The notes: generated by a model not told the origin, from the sequence alone. DNA of 64,000 bases from Marimonas lutisalis (GCF_005434965.1 NZ_SKCI01000001.1:381370-445369), one strand, 5' to 3'. Counted from the stretch's first letter, positions 28,286-37,826 are shown. A program made the numbers and translations.

Positions 28286-28316
28286 TGTGATCACGCAACG
28301 CTGTAGCGTGATCACA
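28286..28316. promoter_or_regulatory. Paired TGTGATCACG / CGTGATCACA operators upstream of sdhC
   Basis: TGTGATCACG at 28286-28295 and CGTGATCACA at 28307-28316, again 21 bp start to start, as in the pair before sucC. The two are mirror images around their centre. They lie 150-180 bases upstream of sdhC in a 274-base gene-free stretch, where they would be placed to control the sdh operon. Confidence 0.7.
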
Positions 28317-28465
28317 AAATCCGAGCTTCTGGAAAAAATCCGCGCCAATCCGCCGCGTTACGGGTCATTCCCCCGTGACTCTGCCCTGCAATCCGTTTTA
28401 ATCATTCTCTAGGCATCGCACGTATACCAACGTGTGCAATCCGATTTCTTAGGGGGACACCGCCC

Positions 28466-28849
28466 ATGGCCGAGACAAAGCAGGTCGACCGCCCGCTCAG
28501 CCCGCATATCCAGATCTACCGCCCGCAGCTTACCTCGATCACCTCGATCCTGACGCGGATCACCGGCAACGCGCTCATTGTCGCCGCCGTGCTGATTGTC
28601 TGGTGGCTGCTGGCCGCCTCGACGTCCGAGGCATATTTCGCCACCGCCAACGCGGTGCTGACCTCCTGGTTCGGCGATCTGGTGCTGTCGCTCTCGGTCC
28701 TGGGTGTCTGGTATCACTACCTGGCCGGGCTCAGGCATCTCTATTTCGATGCCGGTCACGGCCTCGATATCCCCACGGCGGAAAAACTCGGCTGGGCCTG
28801 TCTCGTCGGCTCGGTCGTGCTCACCGTCATCACCCTTCTGATCGTGTAA
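28466..28849 (+). CDS. sdhC: Succinate dehydrogenase cytochrome b556 subunit
   Basis: Membrane anchor of complex II that helps bind haem b and ubiquinone. It has 127 residues. The N-terminus RPLSPHIQIYRPQLTSITSILTRITG is the standard SdhC signature, with Ser and Arg near the quinone site; three hydrophobic segments follow, with HYLAGLRHL holding the haem-ligand His. AGGGGGACACC precedes ATG 28466. First gene of sdhCDA-lipoprotein-sdhB. Confidence 0.97.
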   Translation: MAETKQVDRPLSPHIQIYRPQLTSITSILTRITGNALIVAAVLIVWWLLAASTSEAYFATANAVLTSWFGDLVLSLSVLGVWYHYLAGLRHLYFDAGHGLDIPTAEKLGWACLVGSVVLTVITLLIV

Positions 28850-28859
28850 GGAGAAGACC

Positions 28860-29231
28860 ATGCGCTACCTTACAGCCCGCAAACGCGCCGAAGGTAAAGG
28901 CGCCTCGCATACAGGGACCGAGCATCACTGGTACATGACCGTGTCGGCCGTGGGCCTCGCGTTCCTGATCCCCACCTTCATCTTCATCGTCGGCGGTGCC
29001 CTTGGCGGTACCCGCGAAGAGGTGCTGGCCGCCTTCGCGCGCCCCTTTCCGGCAATCCTGACGGGCCTCACGCTCTATGTCGGCATGATGCACTTCAAGA
29101 AGGGCGCCCAGATGATGATCGAGGATTACTGGCAGGGCACCACCCGCAAGGCGCTGATCATGCTGGTGATCGGGCTTTCCTACACCATCACCGCCACCGG
29201 GCTTTTCGCGCTCGCCAAAATCGCACTCTGA
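28860..29231 (+). CDS. sdhD: Succinate dehydrogenase hydrophobic membrane anchor subunit
   Basis: Second membrane anchor of complex II. It has 123 residues with three hydrophobic segments, the N-terminal [23 protein letters not shown] typical of alphaproteobacterial SdhD, and the segment [21 protein letters not shown] with the conserved His and Asp-Tyr of the haem/quinone region. ATG 28860 lies 10 bases after sdhC, with AAGGAGAA upstream. Confidence 0.95.
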   Translation: MRYLTARKRAEGKGASHTGTEHHWYMTVSAVGLAFLIPTFIFIVGGALGGTREEVLAAFARPFPAILTGLTLYVGMMHFKKGAQMMIEDYWQGTTRKALIMLVIGLSYTITATGLFALAKIAL

Positions 29232-29241
29232 GGAACGACCA

Positions 29242-31047
29242 ATGGCCGCTTACGAATACGAAACACATGATTACGACGTGGTCGTCGTGGGTGCCGGCGG
29301 CGCCGGTCTGCGCGCGACCCTCGGCATGGCCGAACAGGGCCTGCGCACCGCCTGCGTGACCAAGGTGTTCCCGACCCGATCGCACACCGTGGCCGCGCAG
29401 GGGGGCATCGCCGCGTCGCTCAGCAACATGGGCCCCGACCACTGGCAATGGCACATGTACGACACCGTCAAGGGCTCGGACTGGCTGGGCGATACCGACG
29501 CGATGGAATACCTCGCCCGCGAGGCGCCCAAGGCTGTCTATGAGCTCGAACATTACGGCGTGCCGTTCAGCCGCACGGAAGAGGGCAAGATCTACCAGCG
29601 CCCCTTTGGCGGCCACACCACCGAGTTTGGCGAAGGCCCGCCGGTGCAGCGCACCTGCGCGGCGGCCGACCGTACCGGCCACGCCATCCTGCACACGCTC
29701 TATGGCCAGAGCCTGAAGAACAACGCCGAGTTCTACATCGAGTATTTCGCGATCGACCTGATCATGAGCGAGGATGGCCAGTGCCAGGGCGTCGTCTGCT
29801 GGAAGCTCGATGACGGCACCATGCATGTCTTCAACGCCAAGATGGTCGTGCTGGCCACCGGCGGTTATGGCCGCGCCTATTTCTCCTGCACCTCGGCGCA
29901 TACCTGCACCGGCGACGGTGGCGGTATGGTGGCCCGCGCGGGCCTCGCGCTGCAGGACATGGAATTCGTGCAGTTCCACCCCACCGGCATCTATGGCTCG
30001 GGCTGCCTGATCACCGAAGGCGCGCGCGGCGAAGGCGGCTATCTCACCAATTCCGAGGGCGAGCGCTTCATGGAGCGCTACGCGCCGCAGTATAAAGACC
30101 TCGCACCGCGCGACTATGTCAGCCGCTCGATGACCATGGAAATCCGCGAAGGCCGCGGCGTGGGCGCCGAGGGTGACCATATCCACCTCAACCTCAGCCA
30201 CTTGCCGGCCGAGGCGCTGGCCGAACGCCTGCCGGGCATCTCGGAAAGTGCCAAGATCTTCGCCGGCGTCGATGTCACCAAGGAACCGATCCCGGTTCTG
30301 CCGACGGTGCATTACAACATGGGCGGCATCCCCACCAACTACTGGGGCGAGGTGCTGAACCCCACGAAGAAAGACCCCAACGCCGTCGTGCCCGGCCTGA
30401 TGGCCGTGGGCGAGGCGGGCTGCGCCTCGGTGCATGGCGCCAACCGGCTCGGCTCGAACTCGCTCATCGACCTCGTGGTCTTTGGCCGCGCCGCCGCGAT
30501 CCGCGCCGGCAAAGTGGTCGACCCGGATGCGCCGAACCCGGAACTCAACCAGGCCAGCGTCGATGCCGCCTTCGCGCGTTTCGATGCGCTGCGTCACGCC
30601 AAGGGTGCCATCCCCACGGCCGACCTGCGGCTTGAAATGCAGAAAACCATGCAGGCTGATGCCGCCGTGTTCCGCACCTCGAAAACCCTCGCCGAGGGCG
30701 TCGAGAAGATGACCGCGATCGCCGCCAAGATGGATGATCTCAAGGTCACCGATACGTCGCTGGTCTGGAACTCGGACCTGATGGAGACGCTGGAACTGAC
30801 CAACCTGATGCCCAACGCGATGGCCACCATCGTCGGCGCCGAGGCGCGCAAGGAATCCCGCGGCGCCCACGCGCACGAGGATTTCACCGAGCGCGACGAC
30901 AAGAACTGGCGGGTGCACACCATCGCCCATGTCGACGGGCCCAAGGTCACGCTTTCCTATCGCGATGTCATCAAGGACCCGCTGACCACCGAAAAGGAAG
31001 GCGGCATCAGCATCAAGAAAATCGCCCCCAAGGCGCGGACCTTCTGA
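29242..31047 (+). CDS. sdhA: Succinate dehydrogenase flavoprotein subunit
   Basis: Catalytic subunit of complex II, oxidising succinate to fumarate with covalently bound FAD. It has 601 residues. Visible are the FAD Rossmann motif [21 protein letters not shown] with the histidine that links [12 protein letters not shown] with the active-site His, [13 protein letters not shown]-like PRDYVSRSM with catalytic Arg, and [11 protein letters not shown] near the C-terminus. ATG 29242 with GAGGAACGACC upstream, 10 bases after sdhD. The stop overlaps the following ATG by one base (TGATG). Confidence 0.98.
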   Translation: MAAYEYETHDYDVVVVGAGGAGLRATLGMAEQGLRTACVTKVFPTRSHTVAAQGGIAASLSNMGPDHWQWHMYDTVKGSDWLGDTDAMEYLAREAPKAVYELEHYGVPFSRTEEGKIYQRPFGGHTTEFGEGPPVQRTCAAADRTGHAILHTLYGQSLKNNAEFYIEYFAIDLIMSEDGQCQGVVCWKLDDGTMHVFNAKMVVLATGGYGRAYFSCTSAHTCTGDGGGMVARAGLALQDMEFVQFHPTGIYGSGCLITEGARGEGGYLTNSEGERFMERYAPQYKDLAPRDYVSRSMTMEIREGRGVGAEGDHIHLNLSHLPAEALAERLPGISESAKIFAGVDVTKEPIPVLPTVHYNMGGIPTNYWGEVLNPTKKDPNAVVPGLMAVGEAGCASVHGANRLGSNSLIDLVVFGRAAAIRAGKVVDPDAPNPELNQASVDAAFARFDALRHAKGAIPTADLRLEMQKTMQADAAVFRTSKTLAEGVEKMTAIAAKMDDLKVTDTSLVWNSDLMETLELTNLMPNAMATIVGAEARKESRGAHAHEDFTERDDKNWRVHTIAHVDGPKVTLSYRDVIKDPLTTEKEGGISIKKIAPKARTF

Positions 31048-31367
31048 TGCGGATGGCGCTGGCTCTCCTCGCGCCCCTGGCGCTTGCGGCCTGCGACGTG
31101 GCCCAGCAGGCCGCCGACGATGTCGCGCGCGGTCAGGCCAAGCGCGCCGTCAATTCCGTGGTGGCCGAACGCTTCCCGGGCGTCGATGCGGCGCCCGTCA
31201 CCGATTGCATCATCGACGCGGCCAGCGCCCAGGAAATCCTGCAGATCGCAGGCAGTTCCGCCACCGGCGCGCGGGCCGAAATCACCCAGATGGTGCTCCA
31301 GATCGCGCAGCGCCCCGAGGCCGTCACCTGCATCGCAGGCGCCGGCGTCACGCTTCTGAAACTATGA
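31047..31367 (+). CDS. Small lipoprotein between sdhA and sdhB
   Basis: A 106-residue protein with a signal peptide and lipobox LALAAC, so the predicted lipidated residue is Cys16. The mature part is helical and Ala/Gln-rich with two further cysteines (VTDCIIDAA and AVTCIAGAG) that may pair. It overlaps the sdhA stop (TGATG) and is followed by sdhB after 10 bases, so it is fully embedded in the operon. A role in complex II assembly or in the envelope is possible but not shown by any motif. Confidence 0.78.
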   Translation: MRMALALLAPLALAACDVAQQAADDVARGQAKRAVNSVVAERFPGVDAAPVTDCIIDAASAQEILQIAGSSATGARAEITQMVLQIAQRPEAVTCIAGAGVTLLKL

Positions 31368-31377
31368 GGATAGACCC

Positions 31378-32160
31378 ATGGTTCAACTGACCCTCCCCAA
31401 GAACTCGCGCATGATCACGGGCAAGACATGGCCCAAGCCCGAGGGCGCGATCAACCTGCGCAAGTTCCAGATCTACCGCTGGAACCCCGATGACGGGCAG
31501 AACCCGCGGCTCGACACCTATTTCGTCGATCTCGACGATTGCGGGCCGATGGTTCTCGACGGGCTCATCTACATCAAGAACAAGATCGACCCGACGCTCA
31601 CCTTCCGCCGGTCCTGCCGTGAAGGCATCTGCGGCTCCTGCGCGATGAATATCGACGGGATCAACACGCTGGCCTGCATCTACGGCATGGACGAGGTCAA
31701 GGGCGACACGGTCAAGATCTACCCGCTGCCGCACATGCCGGTGGTCAAGGACCTGATCCCGGACCTCACCCATTTCTATGCCCAGCATGCCAGCATCATG
31801 CCGTGGCTGGAGACCAAGACGAACCGCCCGCAGAAAGAGTGGAAACAGTCGATCGAGGATCGCAAGAAGCTCGACGGGCTCTATGAATGCGTGATGTGCG
31901 CCTCGTGCTCCACGTCCTGCCCCAGCTACTGGTGGAACGGCGACAAGTATCTCGGCCCGGCGGCGCTCCTACATGCCTATCGCTGGATTATCGACAGCCG
32001 CGACGAGGCCACGGGCGAACGTCTGGACGATCTGGAAGATCCGTTCAAACTCTACCGCTGCCACACCATCATGAACTGCGCCAAGACCTGCCCCAAGGGG
32101 CTGAACCCGGCAAAGGCGATCGCGGAAATCAAGCGCATGATGGTCAACCGGGTAGTGTGA
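31378..32160 (+). CDS. sdhB: Succinate dehydrogenase iron-sulfur subunit
   Basis: Electron-transfer subunit of complex II linking FAD to ubiquinone. It has 260 residues. The N-terminal 2Fe-2S domain has CREGICGSC and a distal Cys (NTLAC); the C-terminal ferredoxin domain has [12 protein letters not shown] for the 4Fe-4S cluster and [17 protein letters not shown] for the 3Fe-4S/4Fe-4S pair. ATG 31378 preceded by GAGGATAGACCC. Last gene of the sdh operon; a perfect palindrome follows at 32206-32229. Confidence 0.98.
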   Translation: MVQLTLPKNSRMITGKTWPKPEGAINLRKFQIYRWNPDDGQNPRLDTYFVDLDDCGPMVLDGLIYIKNKIDPTLTFRRSCREGICGSCAMNIDGINTLACIYGMDEVKGDTVKIYPLPHMPVVKDLIPDLTHFYAQHASIMPWLETKTNRPQKEWKQSIEDRKKLDGLYECVMCASCSTSCPSYWWNGDKYLGPAALLHAYRWIIDSRDEATGERLDDLEDPFKLYRCHTIMNCAKTCPKGLNPAKAIAEIKRMMVNRVV

Positions 32161-32205
32161 TCCCCTCGGGACCGGCGCAGGAGATCGACTCCGGATTTGA
32201 AAACA

Positions 32206-32229
32206 ACGGGCGGCCCTAGGGCCGCCCGT
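32206..32229. terminator. Bidirectional terminator between sdhB and the Trp-rich gene
   Basis: A 24-base perfect palindrome of two 12-base arms (ACGGGCGGCCCT and its complement), flanked by AAAACA on the left and GTTTTG a few bases to the right, so a T-rich tail can be found in either direction. It sits 45 bases after sdhB and 11 bases after the convergent gene's stop. Confidence 0.8.
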
Positions 32230-32239
32230 CGCCGTTTTG

Positions 32240-34360
32240 TCAGGTCACTGCAAGCGTCATCGTCGAATGGTTGCGATAATTGTAGTCCTCATCGCAATTC
32301 ACGATCGTGCGCTTCCAGGCCCAGAGGTCGAGCAGGTAACAACACGGCTCGGGGAACGCCTTTTCCCCGTCCGTGATGGTCAGGCGCATGGTGCCGCCCT
32401 CCCATTTGGGTGCCGCCGCGCCTTGGCCGATGGCCGCGCCGTAGGTCGGGCCGGGCTGCCCCGGGCCAACCATGCTCAGCGTCCCGGCATTCAGCAGGTT
32501 GACGGCGTTGTTCTCGCCCCACAGCGCCCGCAGCGAATAACGCGCCAGATGCGCCGAACTGTCCGAGGCCATGAACTCGATCACCAGCGGCGTGGCCGGT
32601 GAAATCGCGTCGCGATCAATATTCCCGCAGGGGCCGATGGTTCCGCCGCCCAGCGTGATCGACACGAAATCGGTGTCCGGCTCGGTGGTTTCCAGATGCA
32701 CGCCACCCGGCGGCACCGGATGGCTGGGCGAGGTCGGATGCCCCGATCCCGGACCGACAATCCGGTTGTCGATCGCCACCGCGACGTCATTGTCGCCCAG
32801 ATGGGTGCAGCGATCGGGAATACCCAGATCAATCAGTGCGCCACCGGCTTCGCGATAGGCCCTCAGCCGCAGGTGATAGACCCCGTCCGAGAACAGGTTC
32901 GCCGTCTGCCAGCGCAGGAGAACCGTGCGATCGCCGACCCAGGTGCGTGGCCCATTGACCGATTCCCAGTGGCCCAGCGTCTCGCAGACCCATTTGCCGT
33001 CGACCATGGCAAAGTTGAACGGCACCGACTGGAACCAGGGCGGCCCCCCGAAATCGAAATAGGTGCGCGACATGTGCAACGTCGCGGCCGGGGGCAGCGG
33101 GGCCCAGGTCGTGCCGCCATCGCCGGAATACTCGAACGCATAGTAATCGAACCAGTCGGTACAGACGCCACGGATCGGAACGATCCCGCCATAGGGCCGG
33201 TCATGCCAATAGCTCCCCGCGGGCGGCGCCGGCGGGCTCGGGTTGCGATAGCCTTCGGGCGTGGCCTGCGCGCCCAGATTGCCGCCGATCGTCGCCACGA
33301 GATCGTCGCAGACATGGGTCAGGACAATGCATTCCTCGTCCTCGCATTCCGTGGGCGGCAGCTGTACGCAGCAGGCCTCGTTCGTGGCAACCAGCGTCAC
33401 GTCCAGCAGCGTCGGAATGTTCCAGCGCGCGTCGCCACAGCTTTCATCCAGGATCACCACTTCGCCCTGGCCGCAATCCTGCGTCGAGTGGAAGATGATG
33501 TCGGGCGTGCAATCGGTCCAGGGATGCCACGGCACCCAGGGCCAGATCCGCAGCGCCTCGAGATGCGGCGCCGCCGGCAGCCGGCGCACCAGGTCGGGCC
33601 GTATCCGGCTCAGCCGCTCGGGCGCCGCAATCGGCTCCGGCGGGCGCTTGATGGTGCCGCCATCGGCCAGCAGCCTGTCCAGAACTTCGGTACTGGGCAC
33701 CGGGTCGGGCTTGGGCAGCGGCACGATCTCGGGGATGTCGCGCACCAGGTCGTCGATCAGGCGGAACACCTTGGGATCCACCTGCCACACCCTGCGGCGC
33801 CACCACCACCACGGCCACCAGCCACAGCACCAGCGGAACTTGATGGTGAAATTACCGTTCGCGTCCGTTGTGGCGCAGCCAACCTGCTGCTTGCTGCACC
33901 ACCACCAGAACCGATCGACATCAAAGGCGCAGACCTCGGCGCCCGGGACCGGGTTGCCGTCTGGGCAGACCAGTTTGCCACGGATCACGAACGTCCGGCA
34001 CCAGCGCAACCACCAGTGCCAGTACCACGGGTGGACGATTACTGGATCCAGCAGCAGCTCCGCCTTCTCGGCCCAAAGCCGCGGGCTGATATCCACGTGA
34101 AGTGTCTGCAATCCTGGCAATTCATCGTCATCCGCATCGGGCGGGCCCAGGATCACCTGGCCGCCATGCGGCCGGTCCATCCGGAACTCGGCCACGCCTT
34201 GCCCGTCGCGATCCAGCTTCACGCCGGTGCTGGCCAGAACGCCGCCTTTGCCAACAAAAACGGCCTTCAATGCTTTGAGTTCGGATCGATCCTCTACCCC
34301 GCTGGCATCTATCGGCACACGCAGGACGTACTTCTCGGAACCTGTTTTCTTGGGACTCAT
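32240..34360 (-). CDS. Large Trp/Cys-rich protein with a carboxypeptidase-regulatory-like domain
   Basis: A 706-residue protein of unknown function, without a signal peptide or membrane segment. Residues 123-176 look like a CarboxypepD_reg/Cna-B-type beta-sandwich (VIRGKLVCPDGNPVPGAEVCA to TTDANGNFTIKF). Extraordinary tryptophan clusters flank it: WYWHWW (112-117), FWWWC (151-155) and WCCGWWPWWWWRRRVW (177-192). The remainder is beta-rich with many cysteines (CEDEECIVLTHVCDD). The ribosome site AAAGGAGGT at 34367-34375, spaced 6 bases from ATG 34360, is an unusually perfect match, which points to high translation. I recall similar Trp-rich proteins in scattered bacteria but know of no characterised member. 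Confidence 0.8.
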   Translation of the reverse strand: MSPKKTGSEKYVLRVPIDASGVEDRSELKALKAVFVGKGGVLASTGVKLDRDGQGVAEFRMDRPHGGQVILGPPDADDDELPGLQTLHVDISPRLWAEKAELLLDPVIVHPWYWHWWLRWCRTFVIRGKLVCPDGNPVPGAEVCAFDVDRFWWWCSKQQVGCATTDANGNFTIKFRWCCGWWPWWWWRRRVWQVDPKVFRLIDDLVRDIPEIVPLPKPDPVPSTEVLDRLLADGGTIKRPPEPIAAPERLSRIRPDLVRRLPAAPHLEALRIWPWVPWHPWTDCTPDIIFHSTQDCGQGEVVILDESCGDARWNIPTLLDVTLVATNEACCVQLPPTECEDEECIVLTHVCDDLVATIGGNLGAQATPEGYRNPSPPAPPAGSYWHDRPYGGIVPIRGVCTDWFDYYAFEYSGDGGTTWAPLPPAATLHMSRTYFDFGGPPWFQSVPFNFAMVDGKWVCETLGHWESVNGPRTWVGDRTVLLRWQTANLFSDGVYHLRLRAYREAGGALIDLGIPDRCTHLGDNDVAVAIDNRIVGPGSGHPTSPSHPVPPGGVHLETTEPDTDFVSITLGGGTIGPCGNIDRDAISPATPLVIEFMASDSSAHLARYSLRALWGENNAVNLLNAGTLSMVGPGQPGPTYGAAIGQGAAAPKWEGGTMRLTITDGEKAFPEPCCYLLDLWAWKRTIVNCDEDYNYRNHSTMTLAVT

Positions 34361-34366
34361 GAATAC

Positions 34367-34375
34367 ACCTCCTTT
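34367..34375 (-). promoter_or_regulatory. Near-perfect ribosome binding site of the Trp-rich gene
   Basis: AAAGGAGGT on the minus strand, complementary over 9 bases to the 3' end of 16S rRNA, 6 bases from the ATG. It is the strongest site I noticed in the window and fixes the start at 34360. Confidence 0.85.
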
Positions 34376-34620
34376 TTCAAATAAATCGGGAAAGAAAGTG
34401 AACGAAGTCTACCATGCCGGGTGTGAGTCTGAGGGCGATCTACCGGCTCGCATGCGTGCCTCGGCTAAACTTGGCCGGTTTTTCAGTTCGCCTTAAGCGG
34501 GATTTTGCCTCGGGCTGGAAAATTCTGACGCGCATTGCCCCTTGGGAAGGGTTGGACAAGGCAGAACTCGGCTCATAGGCTCGGCAGGAAATCGCCGGAA
34601 ACGCAACAAGGGGCGAGGGA

Positions 34621-36264
34621 ATGCAGCAGGATGTCATCATTGTCGGTGGTGGGTTGGCCGGACTGGCCGCGGCCCACGAGCTGACCAAGCGCGGCCGCAA
34701 GGTTCTGATCGTCGATCAGGAGGGCGAACAATCGCTGGGCGGTCAGGCGTTCTGGTCGCTTGGCGGCCTCTTCATGGTCGACACGCCCGAACAGCGCCGC
34801 ATGGGCATTCGCGACAGCCGCGACCTGGCCGCGATCGACTGGTTCGGCAGCGCAGGCTTCGACCGGCCCGAGGATGAAAACCCCCGCAAATGGGCCGAGG
34901 CCTATCTCGACTATGCCGCCGGCGCGATGCGCGCCGACCTGTCCGCCATCGGCATGCGCTGGTTTCCCGTGGTCGGCTGGGCCGAGCGAGGCGGCGCGCT
35001 GGCCGATGGACACGGTAACTCCGTGCCGCGCTTCCATATCACCTGGGGCGCGGGCGAAGGCATTGTTGCGCCCTATGTGCGCCTCGCCGAAGAGGCCGAG
35101 GCCGCGGGCCTCCTGCGCTTTGCCTTCCGCCACCGCGTCACCGGTCTCGAGGTGGAAAACGGCCGCGTGACCGGCGTTTCAGGCGACCAGCTCGCCATCG
35201 ACCACGCCCGCCGCGGCGCCTCGACCAACCGCGAGGTGGTGGGCGATTTCACCTTCCACGCCGAAAACGTGATCCTGACCACCGGCGGCATCGGCGGCAA
35301 TTTCGATCGTGTCCGCGCCGTCTGGCCCTCCGACAGGCTCGGCCCGGCGCCGAAACACATGGTCGCCGGCGTGCCCGATTACGTCGACGGCCAGATGGCC
35401 GACATCGCCAAAAGGGCCGGGGCAGGGGCGATCAACGAAGACCGCATGTGGCACTATACCGAAGGCCTTAAGAACTGGGATCCGATCTGGCCCCGCCACG
35501 GCATCCGCGTGCTGCCCGGCCCGTCCTCGGTGTGGTTCGACGCGCTGGGCCAGCGGATGGAGGCGCCCTGCCTGCCGGGGTTCGACACGCTCGCCACCCT
35601 CAAACGCATCCTGCAAACGGGGCATGAGCACAGCTGGTTCATCCTGACCCAGAAGATCATCGAAAAGGAATTCGCGCTCTCGGGCAGCGAACAGAACCCC
35701 GATTTCGTCTCGGGCAGCATGTGGGAGGTGCTGAAGGAACGCACGCTGTCGAAGGGCGCCACCCGCGCCGTCGAAGCCTTCAAGCGCGAAGGCGAGGATT
35801 TCGTCGTGGCGCGCGATCTCGACACGCTGGTCGCCGGCATGAACGCGCTCACCCCCGACGCGCCGCTCGACCCCGCGAAGATCCGCGCCCAGGTTGAGGC
35901 GCGCGATGCCCAGATCGCCAACCCGTTCTCGAAGGATGCGCAGATCACCGCCATTCGCCAGGCCCGCGCCTATCGCGGTGACCGGCTGGTGCGCACCGCC
36001 AAACCCCACCGCATCCTCGATCCGGCCGAGGGCCCGCTCATCGCCGTGCGGCTCAACATCCTGACCCGCAAGAGCCTCGGCGGCCTGCACACCAACCTGG
36101 CCAGTCAGGTCCTGCGCCCCGACGGCACGGTGTTCGACGGGCTCTATGCGGCGGGCGAGGCCGCGGGCTTCGGCGGGGGCGGCTATCACGGCTACAACGC
36201 GCTCGAAGGCACGTTTCTGGGCGGCTGCATCTTCTCGGGGCAGGCTGCGGGGCGGAACGCCTGA
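34621..36264 (+). CDS. FAD-binding dehydrogenase (fumarate reductase/ketosteroid dehydrogenase type)
   Basis: A 547-residue flavoprotein of the FAD_binding_2 family. The Rossmann motif VGGGLAGLAAAHEL is at residues 8-21, with the acidic ribose-binding residue in VDQEG. EQSLGGQAFWSLGG follows, and the C-terminus has SLGGLHTNLASQVL and YAAGEAAGFGGGGYHGYNALEGTFLGG, where the FAD pyrophosphate and the active-site region lie. Homologs are annotated as FAD-binding dehydrogenases and may act on steroids or other enones; substrate unknown. The stop overlaps the next small gene's ATG by one base. ATG 34621 follows AGGGGCGAGGGA. Confidence 0.9.
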   Translation: MQQDVIIVGGGLAGLAAAHELTKRGRKVLIVDQEGEQSLGGQAFWSLGGLFMVDTPEQRRMGIRDSRDLAAIDWFGSAGFDRPEDENPRKWAEAYLDYAAGAMRADLSAIGMRWFPVVGWAERGGALADGHGNSVPRFHITWGAGEGIVAPYVRLAEEAEAAGLLRFAFRHRVTGLEVENGRVTGVSGDQLAIDHARRGASTNREVVGDFTFHAENVILTTGGIGGNFDRVRAVWPSDRLGPAPKHMVAGVPDYVDGQMADIAKRAGAGAINEDRMWHYTEGLKNWDPIWPRHGIRVLPGPSSVWFDALGQRMEAPCLPGFDTLATLKRILQTGHEHSWFILTQKIIEKEFALSGSEQNPDFVSGSMWEVLKERTLSKGATRAVEAFKREGEDFVVARDLDTLVAGMNALTPDAPLDPAKIRAQVEARDAQIANPFSKDAQITAIRQARAYRGDRLVRTAKPHRILDPAEGPLIAVRLNILTRKSLGGLHTNLASQVLRPDGTVFDGLYAAGEAAGFGGGGYHGYNALEGTFLGGCIFSGQAAGRNA

Positions 36265-36479
36265 TGGTCTTTGCCATCGCCGGCCTCGTCATCGCTTTCG
36301 TGCTGATCCTCGCCTTCCGCGATCCGAAAACCCGCCATTGCCGCTGGCGCGCGCAGCGCGGGCCGCTCTCGGGTGAGGTCGCGTATTACAAATGCATGAC
36401 CTGCGGCGCCGAGACCATCACCGAAGACGGCAAACCGCCCCGTCAATGCCTGCGTGACCGCCCGCCACCGGATTTCTGA
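36264..36479 (+). CDS. Small membrane-anchored Cys-x2-Cys protein
   Basis: A 71-residue protein with one N-terminal hydrophobic segment (FAIAGLVIAFVLILAF, residues 3-18), then a basic stretch and YYKCMTCGAETITEDGKPPRQC, where CMTC plus a later Cys may bind a metal or form a disulfide. ATG overlaps the stop of the FAD dehydrogenase gene (TGATG), so the two are coupled. No family recognised. Confidence 0.72.
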   Translation: MVFAIAGLVIAFVLILAFRDPKTRHCRWRAQRGPLSGEVAYYKCMTCGAETITEDGKPPRQCLRDRPPPDF

Positions 36480-36653
36480 GAAAATTTCCGGGCCGTCATT
36501 TTCCCTCTTGAAACGACTCGCGACTTGCCCCAAATGCGCGCTCAAGACGCCAACGCACGCGCCTCTGTACTCACAGGCACACATGCAGCGACGGTAACGT
36601 CTCTGATTGCAACCCGTCCGGCTGAAAGACGCCGGGGTCTCTTGGAGATGACC
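36480..36653 (+). ncRNA. Long leader upstream of ornithine decarboxylase; candidate structured (speF-like) RNA
   Basis: A 174-base stretch between the small Cys protein gene and the chosen start of the decarboxylase. The last part holds a stem CCGGC - TGAAAGAC - GCCGG just before the ribosome site GGAG. Alphaproteobacterial ornithine decarboxylase genes often carry the speF RNA motif in this position. I could not fold it or compare it with the covariance model, so this is only a candidate. The open reading frame from TTG 36525 runs through it but has no coding resemblance. Confidence 0.35.
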
Positions 36654-37826
36654 ATGACCGCTCATGTGACCGACCGCGCCCTCGGCGCGCGCGCCTTTGT
36701 TCCATCCGCCGCCGAAGCCTTCATCCGCGCGCATTCCTTCGAGCGCCCGACGCTCGTGCTCGACCGTGGCGCACTTGCCCGTCAATACAACGCTCTGAAA
36801 ACCGGCCTGGGCCGCGCGCATATTCACTATGCCGTCAAGGCCAACCCGGCGCCCGATTTCATCGAAACCCTTGTTGCACTCGGCTCGGGCTTCGACGCCG
36901 CCTCGCGCGCCGAGATCGAGCTCTGCCTCAGCCAGGGCGCCGAGCCGGGCCATATCTCCTTTGGCAACACCGTGAAGAAACCCGGCGACATCGCCTTCGC
37001 CCACCACGCCGGCGTGAGCCTTTTCGCCGCCGATGCCACCGAAGAGCTGGAAAAGATCGCCGCCCACGCGCCCGGCGCACGCGTCTACATCCGCCTCATC
37101 GTCGAGGCGTCCGAGGCCGACTGGCCGCTCACGCGCAAATTCGGCTGCGCCCCGTCCGAGGCTCTGGGCCTGATGAACCATGCCCGCGCCCTGGGTCTTG
37201 TCCCCGTGGGGCTCAGCTTCCACGTGGGATCGCAGACCCGCCGCGCCGATATGTGGTCGCCGATTCTGGCGCAGGTGGCGTCGGTCTGGCACGCGCTTCG
37301 CGCCGCCGGGCATGACCTTACGCTTCTGAACATCGGCGGCGGGTTCCCGGCCTTCTATGGCGATCCCGTCGACCGCCCGGAAACCTATGCCGCCCGCGTG
37401 ATGGAACTCGTTTCGCTCTATTTCGGCGCGGTCGAGCAGGTGATGGCCGAGCCGGGCCGCGGCCTTGTGGCCGAGGCCGGTGCGATCGCCGCCGAGGTGC
37501 TGCTGGTGGCGAAGAAATCCGCCGATGATCTGCACCGCTGGGTCTATCTCGACATCGGCAAATTCTCGGGGCTCGCCGAGACCATGGACGAGGCGATCCG
37601 CTACCAGTTCCTGACCGACCGCGATCACGAACGCATGGGCCCCTGCATCCTCGCCGGTCCTTCCTGCGACAGCGCCGACGTGCTCTATGAAAAACGCATG
37701 ATCGACCTGCCGCTGGGGCTCAAATCCGGCGACAAGGTGATCATCCGCAACTGCGGGGCCTATACCTCGTCCTATGCGTCCGTCGGCTTCAACGGCTTCC
37801 CGCCGCTCGATGTCATCGTGATCTGA
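36654..37826 (+). CDS. Ornithine/lysine decarboxylase, fold type III
   Basis: PLP enzyme making putrescine (or cadaverine) from ornithine (or lysine). It has 390 residues from ATG 36654 (MTAHVTDRALGARAF), with GGAG 6 bases upstream; ATG 36648 sits right against that site. HYAVKANPAP holds the PLP lysine, HVGSQ and LNIGGGFPAFY are barrel motifs, EPGRGLVAEAG binds phosphate, and GPSCDSADVLYEK carries the active-site Cys-Asp of eukaryotic-type ornithine decarboxylases. The alphaproteobacterial group includes bifunctional lysine/ornithine enzymes, so substrate preference is open. A G-quadruplex-type hairpin follows the stop. Confidence 0.92.
   Translation: MTAHVTDRALGARAFVPSAAEAFIRAHSFERPTLVLDRGALARQYNALKTGLGRAHIHYAVKANPAPDFIETLVALGSGFDAASRAEIELCLSQGAEPGHISFGNTVKKPGDIAFAHHAGVSLFAADATEELEKIAAHAPGARVYIRLIVEASEADWPLTRKFGCAPSEALGLMNHARALGLVPVGLSFHVGSQTRRADMWSPILAQVASVWHALRAAGHDLTLLNIGGGFPAFYGDPVDRPETYAARVMELVSLYFGAVEQVMAEPGRGLVAEAGAIAAEVLLVAKKSADDLHRWVYLDIGKFSGLAETMDEAIRYQFLTDRDHERMGPCILAGPSCDSADVLYEKRMIDLPLGLKSGDKVIIRNCGAYTSSYASVGFNGFPPLDVIVI

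Noticed and set aside
29188-30930. A 580-codon open frame opposite sdhA
   Set aside because: Shadow of the sdhA gene, which has full motif support.
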